Source: Photobacterium sanctipauli
GTDB taxonomy: Bacteria > Pseudomonadota > Gammaproteobacteria > Enterobacterales > Vibrionaceae
NCBI RefSeq assembly: GCF_003026495.1
Contig: NZ_PYMA01000009.1
Location: forward strand, 140,163 to 204,162
Reading direction: 5' to 3'
Length of the DNA: 64,000 nt
Part shown: positions 36,501 to 44,092 of the stretch, in pieces
How the letters are laid out: the number at the start of each line of letters is the position of its first letter
Numbering within the stretch: position 1 is the stretch's first letter
Position numbers and translations under genes: made by a program
Notes under the pieces: generated by a model
Database searches by the model: none
Seen by the model: only the letters and a program-made list of their open reading frames with translations
What the model was told of the DNA's origin: nothing

Positions 36501-38266
36501 TATTCCCCCTCGATGGCCTGTTCAAGTTTCTGGTAACGGTACATCTCGGCATACCATTTATCTTGCTCCAACAGTCCGGCATGGTCGCCGTGTTCAGCCA
36601 CCTTGCCCTGTTGCAGCACCAAGATATTATCGGCGTCTTCCAATGCTGTTAGGCGATGGGCAATCACAATCACGGTTTGCCGTTGATGCTGGCGAGCTGG
36701 ATCGTGGAGGTTTGAACGTTTCAAGTTTTGCAAAATTTGATGCTCGGTTTTACCGTCAACCGCAGACAAGGCATCATCCAGCACTAAAATTTCAGCCTCC
36801 AGCAATAGCGCCCGGGCAATAGCGATGCGTTGCTTCTGCCCGCCAGAAAGGGTGATCCCCTTTTCCCCGACTAAGGTTTGGTAGCCTTCAGGAAACTGCA
36901 TGATATCGCTGTCGATACAAGCCGCTTTCGCCGCAGCACGCACCTGCGCCAAGGTGGCAGCCGGCCGCCCCAATGCAATATTGTCGGCAATGGAGCGCGA
37001 GAACAGAAACGGGCTTTGGCTGACCACCGCAAACCGGCTACGCCACTGCTCCAAGTCAGCTTGGCGTATTGTCACATTGCCATAGCGGATACTGCCCTGC
37101 TCAAGCTCTTGCTGGCGAAGCAGCAGTGCCAGCAAGGTAGACTTCCCGCTGCCGATTGGCCCGGCAATGCCCAACATTTGTCCTGCGCTTAGGGTGAAAA
37201 TGACATCCTGAAGTGCTGGCTGGCTTTGCGCCTGCCAGTGAAACCGATCAATGGCCACCTCCAGCGGCTGATTGTCTTGCGGCATTGATTGCTCGCCGCT
37301 GACAATATCGGGCATCACCCCAAAAATCACCTCCAGCCTTTTCCAAGCCGCCGAGCCACGCTCGAGGATATTGAACAGCCATGCCATCGCTAGCATCGGC
37401 CAGATCATCAAACCTTGGTAAAGGGTAAAGGCGGTGAGATCCCCCAAGGTCAAGCGCCCCTGATGCACCATGTACGCCCCACCGGCAATACTGAGGAAAA
37501 ATGACATTCCTATCGCAATTTGGATCACCGGATCGAACTTGGCATCGACCCTTTCGACCGCGAGGTTCTTTTCACCCACCTTATCAACGACATCGGCAAA
37601 ATCCGCCTGCTGGCGCTGCTCCAAACCGAATGCACGTACCATCCTGACACCGTTCAGGCTCTCTTGGGTTTTATCAGTGAGATCAGAGAAGGCCGCTTGC
37701 GAGGCGGAAAAGCGGGTATGAAGTTGGCGGCCAAGGAAAAACACCGCAATGGCCATCAACGGCATAGGCAGCAGTGCCAAGATGGTCAGCTCCCAGCTCA
37801 GCATCGTGGTCATAATGAACAGCACGGCCAACCCCGTGATCAACGAATCGGCAGCCGTTAGCACCCCCTCGCCCGCCGTCATGACCACGGCATTGACATC
37901 ATTGGTCGAGCGCGCCATTAAATCACCGGTTTTATAACGCTCGAAGAAGATAGGCGGGTGGGAGGAAAAGTGTTTATACAAGCGGTTTCTCAACACCGAG
38001 CCAAGTTCGGCAGCGGCGCCAAACAGCCAAATCCGCCAGATGATCCGCAGCACGTAAACAACACCCCAAAGTGCTGCCAAACCACCCAGCCACAATAGCA
38101 TAGTGCCCGAATCAATCTCGCCACTGACCACACCATCGACTATCCAACCAATGGCGCGGGGCGGCAGCAACTCAAAAAGGGAAACGAGGATCAGAATAAA
38201 GATGGCGCCCGCATAACGCCGCCACTGTTGGCGAAAGTACCACCTTAATTGCCAAAATATTTGCAT
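36500..38266 (-). CDS. mdlA: ABC half-transporter MdlA
   Basis: A 588-residue ABC exporter half-unit, partner of MdlB. Walker A is GPIGSGKSTLLALLL, the signature is TLSGGQKQRIAIARALLL and Walker B is ILVLDDALSAVD, with an Asp-Asp in place of Asp-Glu at the catalytic position. That makes the MdlA site degenerate, a common feature of heterodimeric exporters. GGAGGAG precedes the ATG by 4-5 nt. It is followed by mdlB, and decR with the cysteine desulfhydrase lies upstream as in E. coli. Confidence 0.95.
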   Translation of the reverse strand: MQIFWQLRWYFRQQWRRYAGAIFILILVSLFELLPPRAIGWIVDGVVSGEIDSGTMLLWLGGLAALWGVVYVLRIIWRIWLFGAAAELGSVLRNRLYKHFSSHPPIFFERYKTGDLMARSTNDVNAVVMTAGEGVLTAADSLITGLAVLFIMTTMLSWELTILALLPMPLMAIAVFFLGRQLHTRFSASQAAFSDLTDKTQESLNGVRMVRAFGLEQRQQADFADVVDKVGEKNLAVERVDAKFDPVIQIAIGMSFFLSIAGGAYMVHQGRLTLGDLTAFTLYQGLMIWPMLAMAWLFNILERGSAAWKRLEVIFGVMPDIVSGEQSMPQDNQPLEVAIDRFHWQAQSQPALQDVIFTLSAGQMLGIAGPIGSGKSTLLALLLRQQELEQGSIRYGNVTIRQADLEQWRSRFAVVSQSPFLFSRSIADNIALGRPAATLAQVRAAAKAACIDSDIMQFPEGYQTLVGEKGITLSGGQKQRIAIARALLLEAEILVLDDALSAVDGKTEHQILQNLKRSNLHDPARQHQRQTVIVIAHRLTALEDADNILVLQQGKVAEHGDHAGLLEQDKWYAEMYRYQKLEQAIEGE

Positions 38267-38460
38267 CGCTCCTCCCTCGCACTGCTTATACCCAAGCTAC
38301 TTCAAGGTATATATGATTCTTTTCATTATGAAAAACAATAAGCAACGCGATCAATACGAAAAAAGCCGATAGCCTAAAAAGGCGATGAATAACTAATACT
38401 TTGCGAGCGACACTACACTATTCAGAATAGTTATGATTAAAACCACGGCATTAAAACGCT

Positions 38461-38934
38461 TTATACTGGCAACGCCGTCGTGTACTTCAAAGGCTCCATG
38501 GCGAAAGTGGAGGTCACATTGGTTAAGCCCTCGATACTGTTGACCAGTTTCTTGTAAAACTTATCGAAAGCAGCCATGTCGGCGACCTGCACCTTCATCA
38601 TGTAGTCATACTCACCCGCCATGCGGTAGAACTCCATGACCTCGGGGAAGTCGGACACCGTCTCGACAAAGCAGTGGTACCACTCCTTGGAATGATTGCT
38701 GGTTTTAATTTGCACAAACGCGGTAAATGCCAGGCCGAGCTTGACCGGATCCAGCAAGGCAACCCGCTGGCGCAATACCCCGCTCTCTTCCAGTCGCTTG
38801 AGTCGCTTCCAGCACGGCGTCGTGGTCAAGTTGACCGCTTCGGCCAGCTCAGCCAGCGCCAAGGTGCCATCTTGCTGCAACATACGTAAAAGTGTTCTAT
38901 CTGTTTTGTCCAAACCCGCAATGCCATTACCCAT
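38461..38934 (-). CDS. decR: Lrp/AsnC-family regulator DecR
   Basis: A 157-residue feast/famine regulator with an N-terminal winged helix-turn-helix ([39 protein letters not shown]) and a C-terminal RAM/ACT domain. It matches DecR (YbaO), which activates cysteine detoxification genes. The ATG at [12 protein letters not shown] follows GGTGG by about 5 nt. An 11-codon longer frame is disfavoured. It is divergent from the cysteine desulfhydrase gene, so the shared 160-bp region should be its control target. Confidence 0.93.
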   Translation of the reverse strand: MGNGIAGLDKTDRTLLRMLQQDGTLALAELAEAVNLTTTPCWKRLKRLEESGVLRQRVALLDPVKLGLAFTAFVQIKTSNHSKEWYHCFVETVSDFPEVMEFYRMAGEYDYMMKVQVADMAAFDKFYKKLVNSIEGLTNVTSTFAMEPLKYTTALPV

Positions 38935-39096
38935 TAAAACCACCCAAGAGTAAAAATTTCTCCACAATATGGATGATAGAGCAAATAAGGTAAAGATTTT
39001 TTCTACGTTGGCGTTTACATTATTGTCATAACATAAAGATGCTAACGATAAAAACAGTCAGCCCGCGATTAACGCCAACGCCGAAAAGGAGCCACC
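38935..39096. promoter_or_regulatory. decR / cysteine desulfhydrase divergent control region
   Basis: A perfect 9-bp inverted repeat GTTGGCGTT (39007-39015) / AACGCCAAC (39071-39079) brackets a plus-strand promoter with -35 TTGTCA (39023-39028) and -10 GATAAA (39047-39052, 18-bp spacing). The dyad could be the DecR-type site of the cysteine desulfhydrase. This is inference from position and family. Confidence 0.5.
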
Positions 39097-40164
39097 ATGA
39101 GCCACGACCCACAATGGATTAACAATGCCATCCGCAAAATTGAAGCCGACTTCCAGCGCTCTGCGGACACCCATTTAATCAAGCTCGATATCCCGGCCCT
39201 TGACGGAATTGATATCTACCTTAAAGACGAAAGCACCCACCCAACCGGTAGCTTGAAGCACCGCCTGGCACGCTCGCTATTCCTCTATGCCCTGTGTAAC
39301 GGCTGGATTGGTGAAGACACGACAATCATCGAGTCATCGTCGGGCAGCACCGCGGTATCAGAAGCCTACTTCGCCCGCTTGCTCGGCTTGCCGTTTATCG
39401 CTGTCGTGCCAAGAAAAACCGCGCAGAAGAAGATTGAGCAAATTGAGTTCTATGGTGGCCGCGCCCACTTCGTCGACAGCCCTGCCGCTATCTATGACGA
39501 ATCGCGCCGCCTTGCCAAAGAGCTAAACGGCCATTACATGGATCAATTTACCTTCGCCGAGCGTGCAACCGACTGGCGCGGCAACAACAATATCGCCAAC
39601 AGTATTTTCGAGCAGATGGAGCTTGAAGCGCACCCAATCCCAAGCTGGATTGTGATGAGCCCGGGTACTGGCGGCACATCCGCAACAATTGGCCGTTATA
39701 TCCGCTACCAGATGCACCCAACCAAACTATGTGTGGTGGATCCTGAAAACTCCGTTTTCCACGACTATTACAAAACCCGCGATCTATCGCTAACCGGAGA
39801 ATGTGGTAGCCGTATCGAAGGCATTGGCCGCCCGCGCGTAGAGCCAAGTTTCATTCCCGATGTGATTGATCAAATGCGCACCATTCCGGACGCCGCCAGT
39901 ATCGCCACTGTTCACTGGTTGGAAAAACTGCTGGGCCGCAAAGCCGGCGCTTCTACCGGCACCAACCTTTATGGTGTGCTGCAACTGGCTTGTGAAATGA
40001 AAGCCCGTGGTGAAAAAGGCTCGATTGTTACCCTGCTCTGCGATAGCGGCGAACGCTACCTCGATACCTACTTCAATGCCGAATGGGTGAAAGAGAATAT
40101 CGGCGATATCTCCGGCTATCTTGAACAGTTAACCCACTTTGAGCAAACGGGGACATTGGGCTAA
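39097..40164 (+). CDS. PLP-dependent L-cysteine desulfhydrase (cysteine-synthase fold)
   Basis: A 355-residue fold-type II PLP enzyme. The Schiff-base Lys lies in [12 protein letters not shown], the phosphate loop is [13 protein letters not shown], and the [13 protein letters not shown] segment binds the substrate carboxylate. It resembles the CdsH-type desulfhydrases that break cysteine to pyruvate, ammonia and sulfide and work with DecR-type regulators. True cysteine synthase is less likely given the divergent DecR gene. GGAG sits 7 nt before the ATG. A strong terminator follows. Confidence 0.9.
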   Translation: MSHDPQWINNAIRKIEADFQRSADTHLIKLDIPALDGIDIYLKDESTHPTGSLKHRLARSLFLYALCNGWIGEDTTIIESSSGSTAVSEAYFARLLGLPFIAVVPRKTAQKKIEQIEFYGGRAHFVDSPAAIYDESRRLAKELNGHYMDQFTFAERATDWRGNNNIANSIFEQMELEAHPIPSWIVMSPGTGGTSATIGRYIRYQMHPTKLCVVDPENSVFHDYYKTRDLSLTGECGSRIEGIGRPRVEPSFIPDVIDQMRTIPDAASIATVHWLEKLLGRKAGASTGTNLYGVLQLACEMKARGEKGSIVTLLCDSGERYLDTYFNAEWVKENIGDISGYLEQLTHFEQTGTLG

Positions 40165-40211
40165 TAGCTAAACCTAGCGATTGATTCGCATCTTACCCAC
40201 CACCTTTAAGC

Positions 40212-40242
40212 TAGCCGCAGCATCTCGCTGCGGCTTTTTTAT
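40212..40242 (+). terminator. Terminator after the cysteine desulfhydrase gene
   Basis: Stem AGCCGCAG/CTGCGGCT with a T6 tail, about 50 nt after the stop. Confidence 0.9.
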
Positions 40243-40319
40243 TTAAAGCGCAAAACCCACTCAAGTCTTGCAGGCACCTTCCCTCTTAACCTGCACTGCG
40301 GTAGCATTGTGTTGCCAAT

Positions 40320-40440
40320 AGAGAACCTGCTGTTGGTCTACCCTTGATTGCGAACAGCGATAAGGCTAGCACTAACATGGTGCTGCTTAGCGGGTAGTTC
40401 CCTACCGACTGTTTTTCGGTACGAATACAACATAGGATAC
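40320..40440 (+). promoter_or_regulatory. queC: Structured 5' leader of queC (candidate riboswitch-like element)
   Basis: About 200 nt upstream of queC with no gene. The segment can form nested elements: an outer pairing CTACCC (40338-40343) with GGGTAG (40392-40397), enclosing a hairpin AGCAC/GTGCT (40368-40384). Two mutually exclusive hairpins near the start codon share CTACCGA (GGTAG/CTACC at 40393-40406, or TACCGA/TCGGTA at 40403-40421). Such alternate pairing near the ribosome-binding site fits translational control. It does not match the preQ1-I riboswitch sequence. Confidence 0.4.
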
Positions 40441-40446
40441 AAATAC

Positions 40447-41145
40447 ATGCGCAAAGCCGTAGTTGTTTTTAGTGGCGGCCAAGACTCCACCACCTGCCTG
40501 ATCCAAGCCATGGCAAATTATGATGAAGTTCACTGCATTACCTTTGATTATGGCCAGCGCCATAAACTTGAAATCGAAGTGGCCGAATCCATTTGCAAAG
40601 AGCTGAACGTCGCGGCCCACAAGGTCATGGATGTCGGCCTGCTCAATGAACTGGCGATTAGCTCACTGACTCGCGACAACATTGAAGTTTCCCACGAGCT
40701 GCAGGCCAACGGCCTACCGAACTCGTTTGTACCGGGCCGCAACATCTTGTTCCTAACCCTAGCCGGGATTTATGCTTACCAGATCGGAGCCGAAGCCGTG
40801 ATCACCGGTGTATGTGAAACCGACTTTTCCGGTTATCCAGACTGCCGCGACGAGTTTGTGAAATCACTGAACCAATCGCTGGTGCTGGGAATGGATCGCC
40901 CGTTGAATATCGAGACTCCGCTTATGTGGCTAAACAAAGCGGAAACCTGGGCGCTGGCTGATCAGTACAGCAAGCTGGATTTCGTTCGCGAGAAAACCCT
41001 AACCTGCTACAACGGCATTATCGGTGATGGCTGTGGCGACTGCCCTTCTTGCGATCTTCGCAAGGCTGGCCTTGATGATTACCAGGGCAACAAGGAAGCC
41101 ATTATGGCGGAGCTAACCAGCAAGCAAAGCGCTGGGCAGGCTTAA
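40447..41145 (+). CDS. queC: 7-cyano-7-deazaguanine synthase QueC
   Basis: A 232-residue ATP-dependent enzyme making preQ0 from carboxy-deazaguanine in queuosine biosynthesis. The N-terminal PP-loop is [12 protein letters not shown] and the C-terminal zinc site has four cysteines in [21 protein letters not shown]. coli QueC has 231 residues. The start ATG follows AGGATAC. An alternative TTG at 40348 would extend it by 33 non-conserved residues and is rejected. A long structured leader precedes it and a terminator follows. Confidence 0.96.
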   Translation: MRKAVVVFSGGQDSTTCLIQAMANYDEVHCITFDYGQRHKLEIEVAESICKELNVAAHKVMDVGLLNELAISSLTRDNIEVSHELQANGLPNSFVPGRNILFLTLAGIYAYQIGAEAVITGVCETDFSGYPDCRDEFVKSLNQSLVLGMDRPLNIETPLMWLNKAETWALADQYSKLDFVREKTLTCYNGIIGDGCGDCPSCDLRKAGLDDYQGNKEAIMAELTSKQSAGQA

Positions 41146-41159
41146 TCGTCTCTACCGCC

Positions 41160-41203
41160 CATAAAAAAACCGAAGCACTTTTCAGGGCTTCGGTTTTTTA
41201 TTA
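41160..41203 (+). terminator. Terminator between convergent queC and prmB
   Basis: Stem CCGAAGC/GCTTCGG with A-rich and T-rich flanks on the two strands, able to end both transcripts. Confidence 0.85.
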
Positions 41204-41217
41204 TTCACAATGACAGA

Positions 41218-42150
41218 TTAGTCGCGGTATAGCGCGAACTCTTCTTGGCACTCAACCAGCTGCTCGCGGGTCATCATAAACACGCCGTGGCCGCCGTTGT
41301 CGAACTCAATCCAAGTAAACGGAATATGCGGGTACTGCTCTTCCATGTGGATCATTGAGTTGCCCACTTCACAAATCAATACACCGTTCTCTTTCAAGTA
41401 GTCAGGCGCATTGGCAAGGATACGGCGAACCAGTTTCAGACCGTCGGTACCCGCGGCAAGGCCAAGTTCTGGCTCATGGCGGAACTCGTCCGGCAGGCTG
41501 TCCATGTCTTCTTGGTCAACGTACGGCGGGTTGGTGACAATCAGGTCGTATTGATCTTTTGGCACGTCGCGCAGCAAATCAGAGCGAAGCGGGATCACCT
41601 GCTGCTCAAGGCCGTGGTCTTGGATGTTCTGCTCGGCCACCGCCAATGCATCCGTCGAGATATCGACAACATCCACTTCCGCTTCTGGGAAGGCGTGGGC
41701 ACAAGCAATACCGATACAACCCGAGCCGGTACACAGATCCATAATGCGCGTTGGGCGCTCGGCAAAGAAAGGTTCGAAGTTGTTTTCGATGAGCTCGCCA
41801 ATCGGCGAACGCGGCACAAGTACGCGCTCATCAACAAAGAACTCCATGCCGCAGAACCATGCCTTGTTGGTTAGGTAGGCCACTGGCGTGCGCTCGTTGA
41901 TACGACGAATAACACGCTCAACAATGCGCAGGCGCTCGCTGCTTGTTAGGCGCGAGTGGCGAACTTCCGATGGAATATCCAATGGCAAGTACAGGGTTGG
42001 CAGTACAAGCTGGACTGCTTCATCCCATGCATTATCAGTGCCGTGGCCGTAAAAAAGACCCGCTGCATTGAAACGGCTGACCGTCCAGCGTAGCATGTCC
42101 TGCAATGTATGAAGTTCGTTGACAGCTTCGTCGACAAAAATCTTATCCAA
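41218..42150 (-). CDS. prmB: Ribosomal protein uL3 N5-glutamine methyltransferase PrmB
   Basis: A 310-residue SAM-dependent enzyme that methylates a Gln of ribosomal protein L3. It has the SAM loop [20 protein letters not shown] and the catalytic [13 protein letters not shown] motif. The start is an unusual TTG, with GGAGG about 7 nt upstream. The N-terminus [20 protein letters not shown] matches E. coli PrmB. It is head-to-head with smrB, 53 nt apart. In E. coli aroC follows prmB. Here aroC lies 14 kb away. Confidence 0.95.
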   Translation of the reverse strand: MDKIFVDEAVNELHTLQDMLRWTVSRFNAAGLFYGHGTDNAWDEAVQLVLPTLYLPLDIPSEVRHSRLTSSERLRIVERVIRRINERTPVAYLTNKAWFCGMEFFVDERVLVPRSPIGELIENNFEPFFAERPTRIMDLCTGSGCIGIACAHAFPEAEVDVVDISTDALAVAEQNIQDHGLEQQVIPLRSDLLRDVPKDQYDLIVTNPPYVDQEDMDSLPDEFRHEPELGLAAGTDGLKLVRRILANAPDYLKENGVLICEVGNSMIHMEEQYPHIPFTWIEFDNGGHGVFMMTREQLVECQEEFALYRD

Positions 42151-42203
42151 AATAGCCTCCGAATGGCGCTACAATACCGCTATAGAGTTGTTGGAATTTC
42201 ACT

Positions 42204-42734
42204 ATGAGTAAAAAAGATCTTACCCTGGAAGATGACCTAGCACTCTTTCAGGATGCGGTTAAGGGCGTAAAAAAGATATCGAATGATACCATAATCACGC
42301 CACGCCGACAGAGCCCAAAAGCCGATAAGCCTAAAGTCTCGGCAAAAGAGACCCAAAATCATGAGTTTTACTTCTCAGATGAGTTCGAACCTCACCTTAA
42401 TGAAAACGGCCCGACCCAGTATGCCCGTACCGGCGTGTCTAAGTATGAAGTAAAAAAATTGCGCCGCGGTGTCTATGTGCCCGACATGTATCTCGACATG
42501 CACGGTATGACCCAGCAGGAAGCCAAGCGTGAGCTTGCAGCCATGATTGCCGCCTGTATCAAAGAAAGCGTGGCCTGTTGCTGTGTGATGCACGGCATTG
42601 GTAAACACATCCTCAAGCAGAAAGCCCCGATGTGGCTGGCCCAGCACCCTGATGTGATGGCATTCCACCAGGCACCGCTTGAATTTGGTGGCGATGGTGC
42701 GCTGCTGGTCTTACTCGATATTCCTGAGCGCTAG
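42204..42734 (+). CDS. smrB: Smr-domain ribosome-rescue endonuclease SmrB
   Basis: A 176-residue protein with an Smr domain in its C-terminal half: motif LDMHGMTQQEAKREL and the HGIGKHILK loop. SmrB cleaves mRNA between collided ribosomes. The N-terminal ~90 residues are basic and linker-like. GGAATTTC precedes the ATG. It is divergent from prmB, which modifies a ribosomal protein, so two ribosome-acting genes share a 53-bp promoter region, as in E. coli. Confidence 0.93.
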   Translation: MSKKDLTLEDDLALFQDAVKGVKKISNDTIITPRRQSPKADKPKVSAKETQNHEFYFSDEFEPHLNENGPTQYARTGVSKYEVKKLRRGVYVPDMYLDMHGMTQQEAKRELAAMIAACIKESVACCCVMHGIGKHILKQKAPMWLAQHPDVMAFHQAPLEFGGDGALLVLLDIPER

Positions 42735-42799
42735 AAGAGCGCGCCTCGCAAAACACTATTTAGCGTGCGAGAGTACCAATCACTATTGTGAGTACAAAA

Positions 42800-42836
42800 A
42801 AACGAAGGGCAGGAACGCATGTTCCTGCCCTTGCTG
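42800..42836 (+). terminator. Terminator between smrB and the small lipoprotein gene
   Basis: Stem AAGGGCAGGAA/TTCCTGCCCTT with a 6-nt loop and flanking A and T runs. It works for both convergent genes. Confidence 0.85.
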
Positions 42837-42857
42837 TATTCATTAAGCCAATTCAGC

Positions 42858-43217
42858 TTAGTATACGTAGCGAGCCAACGCGCCCACATTGATCACCTGG
42901 CCTTCGACAATGAGGGTCACCTCGCCGCTATCGCAAATTTGCATGCGGGTTTTGACGGCCTGCTCGCTGTAGTAGTGCTCGCAGTTACCGTTACGGGCAC
43001 TGTCGATGCGAGAAAAGATAGTAATGCCTGCCGGGCTTAGGAAGTTTTGCGGCGAGGCAAAGGTCAACGTACTACCCGATGCCGAAATGTGCATTTCCTC
43101 ACTGATACCGTTGGCCCACTTAATCGCGCCATTAGCATTGATACTTGGTGCCATTGGTGCCTGCACACACCCAGCCAACAACGCGGCTCCCATAAGCAGT
43201 GATAATTTTCCTTTCAT
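42858..43217 (-). CDS. Small lipoprotein of unknown function
   Basis: A 119-residue lipoprotein with signal MKGKLSLLMGAALLAGC (lipidated Cys17). A compact domain follows, with GAIKWANGISEEMHISASGS and three further cysteines (at NGNC, MQIC) that could form a disulfide. No family is recognised. An ATG two codons upstream (43223) is possible. The AAAAG sequence is better spaced for this one. It lies between smrB and sixA and seems monocistronic. Confidence 0.75.
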   Translation of the reverse strand: MKGKLSLLMGAALLAGCVQAPMAPSINANGAIKWANGISEEMHISASGSTLTFASPQNFLSPAGITIFSRIDSARNGNCEHYYSEQAVKTRMQICDSGEVTLIVEGQVINVGALARYVY

Positions 43218-43328
43218 CGCCATATCTTTTGAATAATCGTCAACAACAATACCTAATTAGGGTATCGACCAGCACACGAGAAACCTGAGCTTTTTTCATC
43301 GCCCTTTTTCAGTTCCACGCCAAAGGCG

Positions 43329-43802
43329 CTAGCCTTCGGGGTTTGCCTGCCACAGCAGCTCACTGGCTTCCGTGTCAGGATCGTACTCAATCGCCGCAAT
43401 CGACGAGGTGATAAACATCGGTGGCTGAAGGCCTGCAACCAATTCTGCCGTAAGGTAACCAACCAACGGCAGGTGCGACACCACCAGCAAGGTTTCAGGG
43501 CGCTCTAGCGACACCACAGCCTTGATGTAAGCAGCGACACTGTCGGCATCGCCGTAGGGCGTTATATCATCGAGTGTCATCAACCGCTTTGGCTCTGGTA
43601 AGTGCCCGGCCATTGACTGCCATGTCTGCTGCGCACGCAAGTAAGGGCTGACCCATACCATGTCCAGATCACTACCAAGCTGCGACGCGAGCTGCACAGC
43701 CATCTGGGATGATAAAGCCTCACCTCGTGGGGTTAGCGGGCGTTCTGCATCACTCGGAGCAAAGTTATGAGCCTCACCGTGACGCATGATATAAATTCGC
43801 AT
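43329..43802 (-). CDS. sixA: Phosphohistidine phosphatase SixA
   Basis: A 157-residue histidine phosphatase family protein with the catalytic RHG motif (MRIYIMRHGEAHNF, His8) and the second His in VVSHLPLVGYL. SixA removes phosphate from histidine on phosphotransfer proteins such as ArcB or NPr. In E. coli it lies next to fadJ/fadI. Here the fad genes are only about 3 kb away, the M16 peptidase being between. The length matches E. coli (161). Confidence 0.93.
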   Translation of the reverse strand: MRIYIMRHGEAHNFAPSDAERPLTPRGEALSSQMAVQLASQLGSDLDMVWVSPYLRAQQTWQSMAGHLPEPKRLMTLDDITPYGDADSVAAYIKAVVSLERPETLLVVSHLPLVGYLTAELVAGLQPPMFITSSIAAIEYDPDTEASELLWQANPEG

Positions 43803-44092
43803 AATTCTTCCAATTACTACCGTCGTAAAATCACAGGTGCGCTATCTATTTTTACTGTCGGCACGCTGAAATTGATCAACTTCACTTTCTGCTGTTCAGC
43901 TCTCTAGCTGGCTTATTTGCCATGCTAACAAGTTAGCTGGCCCGAAAACAGCCATAAAAACGACTCTCTCTCGGTTCCGTGACCCCGGTAGGATCTCACT
44001 TTTTCTTGCTGCAACAACAAAGTGTATTATTTGCCAGCCTTAATAATGAGCGTCATAATTAGTCTAATTTCCTTTGAAAATAGGCTCTTCCC

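Noticed and set aside
40348..40446. TTG start extending QueC by 33 residues
   Set aside because: The PP-loop should lie at the very N-terminus in QueC, and AGGATAC precedes the ATG at 40447.
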